Positions 33,533 through 44,319 of a stretch of 64,000 nt of DNA are shown here, in pieces. Each line of letters starts with the position of its first letter. Position 1 is the first letter of the stretch. The stretch comes from Buddleja alternifolia (Eukaryota > Streptophyta > Magnoliopsida > Lamiales > Scrophulariaceae), in the NCBI GenBank assembly GCA_019426215.1, contig CM033393.1, forward strand, positions 6,730,046-6,794,045. The letters are read 5' to 3'. A program made the translations under genes and the position numbers. The notes below the pieces were generated by a model, which had not been told where the DNA came from, searched no databases, and saw nothing but the letters and a program-made list of their open reading frames with translations.

Positions 33533-36500
33533 ATGGCACCCAAGAAAGCTACTGCTGGAACCTCTGAAGTTATTGTCAAGATCACTGAAGGCCTTATAGT
33601 TGATTGGAAGTTTCTCTATGAAAACCCCCAAATTGATTTAACGGAAATAATGGATTCTGTAGCAGAGGCTGGGCTTCAGAAATTTCTCACGAAATACTCA
33701 TATATGTTTCCTGAAGAACTAGAATTTTTCTGGAGAAATGCTCGACTGTCTGACGATGAGACTTCCATCACGTGCTTGTTTCCTGTCTCCAAGAAGGAAT
33801 CAAAGACGTTCACTCTCTCTGCGGCCTCCATTGCCCAGAATTTCTCTCTACCTAATGCTGAAGCCACTTTAGACACTATCACTGAAGAACAAATTCAAGA
33901 AGTCTGGACTCAGATTAGCGCTTACGATGATGTTCCATACAAACCGTACTTTGAAAAGAAGGATATAGTGAACAGGTATCGAGTCTTGGCTGATTTCTGC
34001 AGTAAAAACATCGAATGCAGAGTGGGAACCTTCGACAAAATCAACCCAACCCAGTTCCAAATGATGACTGCCATCCTACTCAAGATAAAGATCAACTGGA
34101 GCGCTTATATATTCAGCAGGTTCAGAGACAGTTTACGCACTTCAAACAGACCTTATGGTCTAGTTTTAAGTGATCTACTCTTTCGAGCAGAGTGCACCTC
34201 TTCAGCAGGAGTCACCGTGGCCAAGCATAAGTTCTATGGACCAAGAATCATCAATAATCTCTTCAATCCACCCAAAGTTGGAGGTGCTGCTAAGCCTCTC
34301 TCTGAGCGCCAAGTTGTCCGCGCAGCGTCAGATGAGGAGGCTGAGCGTCCAGATCAGGAGAAAGCCAAACGTACTGTGAAGCGTCCCACTGTCACCAAGA
34401 AACGGGCTCCTCGAAAGCCCAAGGCTCAACCTATTAAAAACGATGAAGATGACGAGGATTCTATACCCCTCATTAGTCGGAAAGATCTGGAAAAGGTTCT
34501 CAAGAATATTGACTTTGAAGAACCTGCAGTTCCACAGACTCAAGCGTTCCCCGCCGAAGGTATAAATGTGAAGCGTATCTTCAAAAGGCGTAAGCGTCCA
34601 ACTGCTGCCATCTCTTCTGAGACTACACAAAGAGATCAAGCCATAGCTGCTGTCCCGATATCATCCTCCGAACCACCAGTTGATGTCCATCTGGATGTTG
34701 ATATGACCCAAATTGTGGCCATCGCACATGAAGCTGCCATCGAATCTACAAATCTCGAGCCGGATGAACCTGAAATCCCAAGGGCTCAACCATTGCTTGC
34801 ATTACCTAGTACAACAGAGGCACGCTCAGAAGGTCAGAGCGATGCTAACGACGTTGTGATCCATCGACACTTCTTCAAGCTGGATCCCTCAAAGACTATC
34901 GATCACTCAGTCGATTATTTGCCTCCAGCGCCCGCAGAAAACTTCATACCTGCAGGTTACAATGAAGAAAGTCTTATCAATGCCGAAAATGATATCGCCA
35001 AGCTCATAAAGTTTGATCTGGCTGTACGCAACACTCTCTTTAATACAGCCTCCACCCCAGCTGATGAAGCTTACTACAAAGCGCTTGAACTCGGAAAGAC
35101 TCCCACACACATCCCGGCTTCTGTCACTCTCCAAGCTCAGCGGCAAGGAGGCACGACTCCTAGAGCTGATGTTGACTTAGCTTATTATCTGGACTGTGGG
35201 ACAAGCAAACCCACTGGCTTCGCTCTCCGCGACTACAACATCAGAGTCTATGAGCGTCAGGATCAGCTTCTGAACCCAACGGAAGAGCTACTAAACAGAG
35301 AAGGATATTCTCACTCTCTAACACTGGTCAAAAGCGAGGAAAACAAGAACTCACCTAATCCTCTCCTCCTGTGGAAGAATAAAGGAGTACATGCCGGTGA
35401 GCGTCCAGCATCCCTGACCGAGATGATTCAACTTGAAACCGATGCATATTTTGACTGCGTCTGGAACGCTAACTACCAACCCGACAGGTATCGTTTTGAA
35501 TCCATCCGTGATATTCATCACCAAGGGTTTCGTGCTATACTTAATGCAGGAACTGAGTATTGTATGACTGAGATACGATGGGCTGAAGCTTACATGGGTG
35601 ACAAGTATAAATTTGAAGACTTGGTTAGTGCTCCCCATCTGTTCAGACTAGGGATTTATGATAAAAGGACCAAATTTGCACGCTACATGCTGACGCAGCG
35701 CCAGCATAGACTTGGACCCGTTCTGAAGCTGCCTCTGATCCGCCATCAACCTGAACACCACTTAAGACAAGCGTTGCACAAACTGGCCAACTCTTCTCTA
35801 CGCTTTGATGATCAAGCGTCCACCAGCGGTTCCTCTCCCATGTCCTGTCTGAACTGCACCCCTAGCCAATGTGAAGACAACTTTGCTCTCATGATGGCAA
35901 TTCTGCCTCCAGTCTCTCTATTCGACAAAATCTTCACAGACAATCTGCGACAATGGGATGGCTCTCGGATCAATTCTTTCAGAGGATATCCACTACTTCC
36001 GTCTATTCGACAAGAAGTCTCCAGTCACTATGATTTTGGTTTATCGCTGCTAGAAAGATCTCAAGCGCTTGCTTCAGCCATCTACCCATACTTGGAAAAG
36101 TATTACCAGCTCCGCGTTCCCGCCTCTCGGAAACCGAAGACTCTCCCAACAGATCGGCTAATTGGCTTCTCACAACACTATTGCCCAGATGCCTTATTCT
36201 CTATCTGCAAAGCGCCCTCCAAACTCTTTCCCACTCATGTGCTGGATATCCTCGGGCCACTGTATATCAGGGCACTGGATAGTCCTATTAGAACGTTCAT
36301 TCAAGGTACTCATCTCCCCACTCTACATTTGAATGAACTCCTGCAGACTGCTACGTATCCATATGCAGATGAACCGTTTGCCAGCTTGGACTTTCGGTTT
36401 ACGGACTTTAGCCGAATAGAATCAGACTTTCCTGCAGCACCCGCTGAACTGTTAACTGCTCCTGAGCGCCTATTAGAGTTACCTCAAGCGCCTCATTCTC

Positions 36501-37441
36501 CCAGTCCACCTGAATCCGACTCTACTGCCTCCACCGAGTCCAACACTGCTCCAGAGCTTCGAGGAACAGTATTTGATCCTACTAATCAAGTATCTATTGA
36601 ATCTCTCAAACACACATCTCGTTTTAAGCCTCAAGTCCGCCCTGCACTTCCACACGCTCAACCGTCCATGGCTGAATGCCTCACTCAAATACAGCAACTA
36701 TCTACAGCTACTCAGGCAAGTCATGTGGCTTTAACCAATGATCTACAAGATAGATTCACGGCTCTCGAGACCTCTCTCACAGACGCTAATCAAGCTCAAC
36801 TCCTGGTTATGAAAGAACATTTCGATCAGCGTCTAACCACTCTTGAGGCCTCTGTCGCTCAGATTGCTGCTCAAGTCAGTCTTCTTACTCAGCATTTCAT
36901 ACAGACTGATGATGGCAATAAGGGGGAAAAGAAGGGAGAAAAGAGGAAATCGTCAACATCTAAAGATCAAGCTCCTCCTCCACTATCCAAGCGTCAACAC
37001 GTTGATACTTCTCTCACACTGAGTGCAGAACCACGGTATCCCTATCCCTCTTGGGTAACCACATCGGTTGAAGCGTCCAACAAGAAAGAAACCCCCAGAG
37101 TGCTCTATCCAACTCTTCCGTTGCCTTCAAGAGCACTGCTTGAACAGTTTGACATTCCTCTTCTCAGAGCATCAATTCCAGAACCAACTGATCCAGCAGT
37201 ATTAGCCTTAGAAAGAAAAATGTCTGACTTCGACCAAACCTTCAGAATTTGCCTACGATACATAGGCATCAGTCCAGAGGAATGGGATAAACACTTCATT
37301 GCCTTTAAGGCACGACAAGTTCAAGAAAACAAGCACATAATCAGTAAAGATCATGCGGCAATGATGACGTTAGAAGATCAGATAACTGAAGCAATCCGTG
37401 CTGAAATGACTAAGAGATACAAGATCAAGCCACGATCTTAA
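33533..37441 (+). CDS. Sire 1 envelope-position ORF, 1,302 residues, unknown function
   Basis: An uninterrupted frame from the ATG at 33533; 24 upstream codons in frame lack a better start. In SIRE1-type elements this position holds the so-called envelope-like gene. The N-terminal ~230 residues look globular and helical (YSYMFPEELEFFWRNARLSD, then FTLSAASIAQNFSLP). Basic, Lys/Arg-rich blocks with RRKRP follow near 380, then long Pro/Ser/Thr-rich stretches, a second globular part near 620-980, and a heptad-rich segment near 1070-1130 (FTALETSLTDANQAQLL). I see no signal peptide, transmembrane helix or cleavage motif, so a true envelope role is not supported by the sequence. The long open frame implies recent selection or a recent insertion. 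Confidence 0.88.
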   Translation: MAPKKATAGTSEVIVKITEGLIVDWKFLYENPQIDLTEIMDSVAEAGLQKFLTKYSYMFPEELEFFWRNARLSDDETSITCLFPVSKKESKTFTLSAASIAQNFSLPNAEATLDTITEEQIQEVWTQISAYDDVPYKPYFEKKDIVNRYRVLADFCSKNIECRVGTFDKINPTQFQMMTAILLKIKINWSAYIFSRFRDSLRTSNRPYGLVLSDLLFRAECTSSAGVTVAKHKFYGPRIINNLFNPPKVGGAAKPLSERQVVRAASDEEAERPDQEKAKRTVKRPTVTKKRAPRKPKAQPIKNDEDDEDSIPLISRKDLEKVLKNIDFEEPAVPQTQAFPAEGINVKRIFKRRKRPTAAISSETTQRDQAIAAVPISSSEPPVDVHLDVDMTQIVAIAHEAAIESTNLEPDEPEIPRAQPLLALPSTTEARSEGQSDANDVVIHRHFFKLDPSKTIDHSVDYLPPAPAENFIPAGYNEESLINAENDIAKLIKFDLAVRNTLFNTASTPADEAYYKALELGKTPTHIPASVTLQAQRQGGTTPRADVDLAYYLDCGTSKPTGFALRDYNIRVYERQDQLLNPTEELLNREGYSHSLTLVKSEENKNSPNPLLLWKNKGVHAGERPASLTEMIQLETDAYFDCVWNANYQPDRYRFESIRDIHHQGFRAILNAGTEYCMTEIRWAEAYMGDKYKFEDLVSAPHLFRLGIYDKRTKFARYMLTQRQHRLGPVLKLPLIRHQPEHHLRQALHKLANSSLRFDDQASTSGSSPMSCLNCTPSQCEDNFALMMAILPPVSLFDKIFTDNLRQWDGSRINSFRGYPLLPSIRQEVSSHYDFGLSLLERSQALASAIYPYLEKYYQLRVPASRKPKTLPTDRLIGFSQHYCPDALFSICKAPSKLFPTHVLDILGPLYIRALDSPIRTFIQGTHLPTLHLNELLQTATYPYADEPFASLDFRFTDFSRIESDFPAAPAELLTAPERLLELPQAPHSPSPPESDSTASTESNTAPELRGTVFDPTNQVSIESLKHTSRFKPQVRPALPHAQPSMAECLTQIQQLSTATQASHVALTNDLQDRFTALETSLTDANQAQLLVMKEHFDQRLTTLEASVAQIAAQVSLLTQHFIQTDDGNKGEKKGEKRKSSTSKDQAPPPLSKRQHVDTSLTLSAEPRYPYPSWVTTSVEASNKKETPRVLYPTLPLPSRALLEQFDIPLLRASIPEPTDPAVLALERKMSDFDQTFRICLRYIGISPEEWDKHFIAFKARQVQENKHIISKDHAAMMTLEDQITEAIRAEMTKRYKIKPRS

Positions 37442-37623
37442 TTTTTACTTGTGCCTCTCTCTTTGTAGTTGTAAAATGCCTGCACTATGAAATATATATA
37501 TAAAATGCATTTTACAGCTGAAACATCTCGTTAAAGCTCAAACTAACTTACTAATTTACGCTAACCTTCAGGTATCTAACACTTGAACCAAATAAGTATT
37601 GCCATCATCAAAAAGGGGGAAAT
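37442..37623 (+). other. Sire 1 3' untranslated region with polypurine tract
   Basis: It ends in CATCAAAAAGGGGGAAAT immediately before the 3' LTR. The purine run is the plus-strand primer for DNA synthesis. Confidence 0.85.
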
Positions 37624-39373
37624 TGTTAGGAATTTCATATTAGATGTTTTGATGATGACAAATAGGACTTTCTGTTAGACTCCGAAAAGTGTGAAAGCTT
37701 TCATAGAATGTTATGTATAAGTACCTGAAAGCTTATTTATCTTAGGCTTATAGTATTTATCTTTGTAGAATTTCTTAGACTAAGTATGTAACACTAAAAC
37801 ACTTAGGAAAATTCTGGGTGAGTCTACCAAGTGATGAAGGTGAAGATCAAGCGTCTAAAGCTACAATGGATAAAGATATCTTGAAGCGTCTGTCAAACGC
37901 TTTAGGGATTATCCCAGTGCTCACACTACGAATGGATAACTCAGGCCGAATACTCAACATCAAGTGAAATGACGAAATTTTCAGTGAGACCATCAAGACA
38001 AGATTGAAGAGTAAGCGTCTGAAATAAAGAAAAGAAAGTCAGGATCAGTCCAAGCGTCTGATACACAAGAATAACTATTCTCTTCAGCAAGCGTCCAAAA
38101 AATGGTTAAACCAACACAACCTACAAAGAACGTAACCTGAAAAAGAATTTAGACCCAAAACCATCCAAAGACTTAAAAATGCATGAATCAAACGGACGAA
38201 TTATTTCCAACGGAAATAAAACAAGATGCATTAAAAGTCGGATAAGTGCTATTAAAATATAAGCACTATAACTTATGGGCAAGCCATATCTTTGACCTAG
38301 ACTGTCAGGTTTATGAAACCAAGACCATGCCCAACCAATTAAATATACCCAAAGTTAGAAATGTCTGAACTTAAGGAATGTTTGGGGAAACGAGACTCCA
38401 ACCGAGTCAAACGGACAAAAACCACCAATACCTTATAAATAGCTCTTTCAACAAACAAGTAAAATGATGAGAAAGTGACACACACAAAAATACCTACCTT
38501 GTTGAAAGAAAAGCTTACTAAAAATCATAGCCAAATATTCATATAAGCTTTTTACAAATATTCTAGAGACAGTCACCCATATCTCAAATCTCTTTTTAAG
38601 AAGAACATATACTACCATTGAGATATCCTCAAGTTGTTTGAACTTTCCAAAAACAAACAAACCCGTGACCAAAACCATCAACACCTTTCATCTGAGTGAG
38701 AAAGCTGGTTGATTTGCAAGCAGTATTTTTGTGTAAAAGAAGCTTGTTGAAGTTGATCTCTATTGGAGCTGAAATCTGTGTGACCAAGGAGTTCCGAGAT
38801 CAAAAGTAACTTGCACCATTTCTGAGTGAAAGAAGCAAGGGAATAGAAGATCTTTAGTGGAGCTGAAATCTGTGTGACCAAGGAGTTCCAAGATCATATC
38901 CAATCTCCCTCTATCTTGTAGAAGTCTCTGTGTGACTCTTCGATAATCATCATAGTGGAAAAACCTCCCTGATAAAAGGAGAAGAAGGACGTAGCTGGGA
39001 TTACATCACCCAGTGAACCTTACAAATATTTTGTGTCATTTACTGTTTTATTGTCTTACATTATACTGTCATATTATATCTTGAAAAGGCATTTAAAACT
39101 AATAAGCGACTAATTGGTTAAAACGAACGCTAAGCTATAAAAACATTTCCGCTGTGCTAACCCTGATTTAGTGACTAAACTCTGCCCTACTTTGGTAAGC
39201 GTTGAAATCACCGAGTCTAAGTTAACGTTTCTCAAGCGCCACATCCAGCGCTTAAACTTGTCAAGCGTTCAAATATTTCAAAGTGATACGAATTTTAAGA
39301 AGTCGAAAAAGACTTAAGGGTCTATTCAACCCCCCCCCTTCTAGACCCTTTCGTATACCACTTGGGACCAACA
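37624..39373 (+). repeat. Sire 1 3' LTR
   Basis: 1,750 bp, nearly identical to the 5' LTR. The two-base length difference comes from an A run (near 38097) and a C run (near 39330). Confidence 0.95.
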
Positions 39374-39378
39374 GTCAG

Positions 39379-42300
39379 ATTCCGAGATATGCGAAATTTC
39401 TTAAGGAGCTATGCACCACGAAGAGGAAGCTACGAGGAGACGAAAAGATTAAAGTGGATGAAAATGTGTCTGCAATAATCTAGCGAAAACTGCCACCTAA
39501 GTGTAAGGATCCAGGTACATTTACTATCCCTTGTGTGATTGGTAATAATAGATTTGAACGTGCCATGTTAGATTTAGGTGCATCAATTAACGTCATGCCT
39601 TATTCAATTTATGCATCTCTTAATTTGGGTCCCTTGAAACAAACTGGTGTTATTATACAATTGGCGAATCGATCTAATGCATACCCCGAGGGGGTGCTTG
39701 AGGATGTGTTAGTGCAGGTGAATGAGTTAATCTTTCCAGCTGATTTTTACGTTCTGAATATGGAAGATAATGGATCCCCAAATCCAGCCCCGATCCTCCT
39801 AGGACGCCCCTTCCTCAAAACAGCAAGAACAAAGATTGATGCTCATGATGGCACTTTGTCAATGGAGTTCGATGGGCAGATTGTCAAATTTAGCATATTC
39901 GAATCCATGAGGTATCCCCCTGATGTGAATTCAGTTTATTCTATTGATATTATTGATGTGTTAGCCCAGGAGGTTTTTGAGAAAAATCAAGTGGATGCAT
40001 TGGAAGTAGTACTCAGTCATGGTTTATGGCAAGTCGGGGAACATCTGAATTTTAGTGATGAAGTGAAGAGATGATTATGGCTTTGCAGTCCTTACCACCA
40101 GCCCCTAGCAGGTATAATGTGTCAAAAATTGAATTATCATTTAATCACACAAAATTGCTGCCATCTGTGTTGCAAGCACCGAATTTAGAACTTAAGCCCT
40201 TACCCGACCATCTGAAGTATGCGTACTTAGGGGAGACTGAGACCTTACCAGTAATAATTGCAAAGAATTTGACTATGGTGCAAGAGGAAAGACTTGTTAG
40301 AATACTTCGAGATCATAAGACAGCAATTGGATGGACTATAGCAGACATCAAGGGAATTAGTCCTTCCATGTGCATGCACCGGATTTTGTTAGAGGATGAC
40401 TCAAAACCAAGCAGAGAGGCTCAAAGGAGGTTGAATCCATTGATGATGGATGTAGTAAAGAAAGAAATCCTGAAGTTGTTGGATGCAGGAGTTATTTACC
40501 CAATTTCAGGCAGCAAATGGGTCAGTCCTGTTCAGGTTGTACCAACAAAATCTGGAGTGACGATAGTGCAGAACCAGAATAATGAGCTAGTTCCTACGAG
40601 GATTCAAAATGGGTGGCGTGTTTGCATTGATTACCGCAAGCTGAATGCAGCAACGAGAAAGGACCATTTTCCTTTACCTTTTATTGATCAAATGCTTGAA
40701 CGATTAGCCGGTAAATCTCATTATTGTTTTCTTGATGGCTACTCAGGTTATAACCAGATTGTGATTGCTCCTGAAGACCAAGAGAAAACCACATTCACGT
40801 GTCCGTTTGGAACATTTGCTTATCGGAGGATGCCGTTTGGACTTTGCAATGCACCAGCCACTTTTCAGCGCTGCATGATAAGTATTTTCTCCGATTTAAT
40901 CGAAAAGTACATTGAAGTTTTTATGGACGATTTTACTGTGCATGGGGATTCATTTGATTCTTATCTTGAAAATTTATCTCGTGTGCTTGATCGTTGCATT
41001 GACACAAACCTTGTTTTGAATTTTGAAAAATGTCATTTTATGGTAGAACAAGGGATTGTATTAGGACATGTTATTTCATGTAGGGGTATTGAGGTAGATA
41101 ACGCTAAGGTATATTTAATTGTGAACTTACCCTACCCCACATGTGTGAGGGATGTGCGATCTTTCCTTGGCCATGCAGGTTTTTATCGTAGATTCATTAA
41201 GGATTTTTCGAAGATTGCATTGCCTCTATCCAAGTTGCTACAACAAGATGTGATTTTCGAATTCACCCAAGACTGCAAGGATGCTTTTGATAAACTGAAA
41301 TCAGCGTTAACCACTGTACCTTTGATGTAGCCACCAGATTGGTCTCTTCCATTCGAAATAATGTGTGATGCGAGTAATTATGCAATGGGAGCAGTTTTAG
41401 GACAACGAGTTGGCAAACAACCTCATGTGATCCATTATGCTTCCCGGACCCTTAACGTGGCTCAGTGCAATTATTCAACTACTGAAAAAGAACTTTTGTC
41501 TATTGTTTTTGCTTTAGATAAATTTCGTTCTTATCTACTTGGATCTAAAGTGATTGTATTTTCTGATCATGCAGCTTTAAGACATCTTTTGGCGAAGAAG
41601 GAATCAAAACCGAGGTTAATGAGATGGATTCTTCTTCTTCAAGAATTTGATTTGGAGATTAAAGATAAAAAGGGGGCTGAAAATTTGGTGGCAGATCATT
41701 TGAGTCGATTAGTGCGAAAAGAAAATCTGGTGCCACTACAAGAATTCTTTCCGGATGAGCAATTGTTTGCTCTGCAAGGTATGGTTCCTTGGTATGCTGA
41801 TTTAGTGAATTATTTAGTTTCTAGAACTTTACCTGATGATTTGAGTAGAGCTAAGAAAGATAAAATTAAGAGTGAGGAAAAATATTATGTGTGGGATGAT
41901 CCATACTTGTGGAAGTTTTGTTCCGATCAAATTATTAGGAGATGTGTGCCTGATTCTGAATTAGAGTTTGTCTTGAAATTTTGTCATGCTTATGCGTGTG
42001 GTGGTCATTTTGGACCTAAGAGAACTGCAAGAAAAGTGTTAGATAGTGGTTTCTATTGGCCTACTTTATTCCGTGATGCTTATGTCATGTGTAAAAATTG
42101 TGAACAATGTCAAAGAACGGGGAATTTAAGTCATAGGAATGAAATGCTTCAAACGCCCATACTTGTTTGTGAGATTTTTGATATATGGGATATTGATTTT
42201 ATGGGACCTTTTCCTTCCTCCTTTGGTTTTGTTTATATCTTACTTGCGGTTGATTATGTTTCGAAGTGGGTGGAAGCTAAAGCCACCCAAACTGATGATT

Positions 42301-43085
42301 CTAAAGCTGTTGTAGGTTTTCTCAAGTCTAACATTTTTAGTAGGTTTGGCATACCAAAAGCGTTGATAAGTGATCAGGGGTCCCATTTTTGTAACCGAGC
42401 TGTGGACACTTTGCTAAAAAAATATGGGGTGTTTCATAAGACATCCACACCTTATCACCCTCAGACAAATGGGCAAGCCGAGGTGTCTAATCGAGAAGTC
42501 AAGTCCATCTTGGAAAAAACTGTAAATCCTAATCGAAAAGATTGGAGTCTTCGACTTGAAGATGCATTATGGGCGTACCGGACAGCCTATAAAACACCTA
42601 TTGGGATGTCTCCATATAGGTTAGTTTTTGGTAAATCGTGTCATCTTCCGGTGGAATTGGAACACAAAGCGTTTTGGGCTGTAAAGAGTTGCAATTTAGA
42701 TAGAGATCAAACTGGTATACATAGGAAGTTGCAACTACAAGAGTTAGAGGAGATTCGCCTTGATGCTTATGAGAATTCCCGAATTTACAAGGAGAAGACC
42801 AAGGGTATTCATGACAAGATGATCTCTAGGAAGGAATTTGTGATTGGACAAAAAGTGTTGCTTTACAACTCAAGACTCAAATTAATGCCTGGTAAGTTAC
42901 GTTCTCGTTGGGTTGGACCTTTTGTTGTGATTAATGTATTTTCTTATGGTGCAGTAGAGATTCAAAGCTCAGAAACTAACAAGTTGTTCAAGGTAAATGG
43001 ACATAGACTTAAACCTTTCTATGAAGGTTTTCAAGAGCATACAATTGAAGAAGTTTCATTGATCAATCCAACTTACTTGGATTAA
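39379..43085 (+). pseudogene. pol: Athila 1 Gag end and Pol (protease, RT, RNase H, integrase)
   Basis: It resumes the Gag frame after the Sirevirus. It is broken by a TAG at about 39481 where relatives have Gln, by a one-base loss near 40070 (ending in FSDEVKR) and by a second TAG at 41328 ([17 protein letters not shown]). Domains in order: aspartic protease with DLGASINVMP; RT with [35 protein letters not shown] and the catalytic FMDDF; RNase H starting [15 protein letters not shown]; the integrase HHCC region ([22 protein letters not shown]); and a DDE core with [20 protein letters not shown] and a Glu in [11 protein letters not shown]. The catalytic residues I can see are kept; only three small lesions block translation. 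Confidence 0.93.
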
Positions 43086-43096
43086 AAGGCTGCAAA

Positions 43097-43145
43097 GTCG
43101 AGCCAACGACTTTAAAAAAAGGCGCTGCTTGGGAGGCAACCCAAG
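43097..43145 (+). other. Conserved double hairpin after pol, Athila 1
   Basis: Eleven nt after the pol stop lie two predicted RNA hairpins. The first is AAAGTCG-AGCCAA-CGACTTT (43094-43113, perfect 7-bp stem). The second is CTTGGG-AGGCAA-CCCAAG (43128-43145, perfect 6-bp stem). The same pair, with nearly the same linker (CGACT-TAAA then GCGCT), follows pol in Athila 2. The function is unknown. Confidence 0.75.
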
Positions 43146-43248
43146 AGTGGCTGAACGACCATCATCAGATTTGCTTTCTTTTTCCCTATCTCTTTTAATT
43201 TCGTTTGTTCATTTTTTTTATTTTTATTTATTTATTTTCATTCTGTGT

Positions 43249-43285
43249 TGCATTGAGGACAATGCAGATTTTAAGTGTGGGGGAG
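43249..43285 (+). promoter_or_regulatory. Internal PPT-like module, Athila 1
   Basis: TGCATTG-AGGA-CAATGCA (43249-43266) can form a hairpin. It is followed by TTAAGTGTGGGGGAG, matching the terminal polypurine module (GAGGACGTGC...TAAGTGTGGGGGAATT, 44288-44319). It could be a second plus-strand primer site or a remnant of an older 3' end. Confidence 0.65.
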
Positions 43286-44319
43286 ATGGTTAGTTATTTG
43301 TTTTATGAGTTAAAAAAAAATAAAAAAATTCTTTATTGTGCAGCCAAGTAAGGTAGTGAAAAATTATTTCCCTTCATCAGTGGTTGATTGAAAAATAGAC
43401 TAGATTCAATAGAGAAGTTAAGTAGTGTTAAAATTGTTATAATTGTTGAAGTACAGACTTTTAGAGAAATTCGTGTAAATTCGTAATTTAGCATAACTTT
43501 GTATGTGACTTTTGACTCACTGAAATTCCTTCAAAATCCTCAAGGTTAATCTGGTTGATAGTGATTTAAAGTAATAACGGATGAAATTCCTTGGTGTAAA
43601 GCTTGAGGCTTAAACTATGTAATGTTGAAGATATAATATAGCGCCTGGGATTATCTACACTGAAGGGATTAAGCCTGAGGAGTTTTCAAGCTTGATAACC
43701 TAAGACTATCTAGTCTGGGATCTATCGGCCCAAACCTGCTACTGTGTTGGAAATCTAATAGGGCTATTCAAAGTATGTCCAGAATGAAATGATCCGCTTG
43801 TTGAGTAACCGGGTGCATTCATGAATAATGTTTGTATTCGCGTCAAAAGACAAGTGTGTGCTTAATAATAATATATTGCTCGTTTTAATTCATGCTTGAG
43901 GAAATATAAAGGGATGATGTTGAGTTAAATGTTGCATTAATAGTATTGCGGTTACAAAATGAAGTGAATTCTTGAGAAGTTTGTGTGAATGCAAGAGTAA
44001 TGGTGGACACATGATTAACCTTTCTAGCGAATTTTGTTAATTTTTGGTTGTGAATCGATGATGTTTGGAAAGAAAATTTCATGAACTTGCTTGTTTGTAC
44101 ATTGAGAGATTGATTTTGTGGGTATATCTTCTGCAAACCCTCACGAGACTAAACTCGTCCACTAGGGGTAACCTAGGGGTTTAAAGGCTTGTTGCATATG
44201 CTAAATGCAACCGTGTTACCTACGAAAGTGGTTGGCTTTAGTTTTAGTTTTTTTTTTTTTTTTTCTAGTTTCTCTTTATCTTTGCCCGAGGACGTGCAAG
44301 AGCTAAGTGTGGGGGAATT
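43286..44319 (+). other. Athila 1 3' non-coding region
   Basis: About 1 kb between the internal PPT-like module and the 3' LTR without a convincing frame. Athila 2 has a 422-codon ORF in the comparable part of its internal region, upstream of its own internal PPT-like module; no homologous coding sequence was seen here. The terminal polypurine tract ends at 44319. Confidence 0.7.

Larger units (their letters stand above)
25100..39373 (+). mobile_element. Sirevirus-type Ty1/copia retrotransposon (Sire 1), 14.3 kb
   Basis: LTRs of 1,752 and 1,750 bp with TG...CA ends and a perfect TSD, GTCAG (25095-25099 and 39374-39378). The primer-binding site TGGTATCAGAGC is at 26854-26865 and the polypurine tract (AAAAAGGGGGAAAT) lies just before 37624. 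It encodes a long Gag, copia-order Pol and, downstream, a large extra ORF in the envelope-like position, the layout of SIRE1-type elements. By hand the LTRs differ at only about half a dozen sites over 1.75 kb, so the insertion is very recent. Confidence 0.95.

Noticed and set aside
33533..37441. Calling the Sire 1 downstream ORF a true envelope glycoprotein
   Set aside because: No signal peptide, transmembrane helix or cleavage site was visible; only the position matches.
40060..40080. ATGA stop/start overlap in Athila 1 as programmed reinitiation
   Set aside because: A single lost base explains the frame change, and Athila 2 reads through the same region in one frame.
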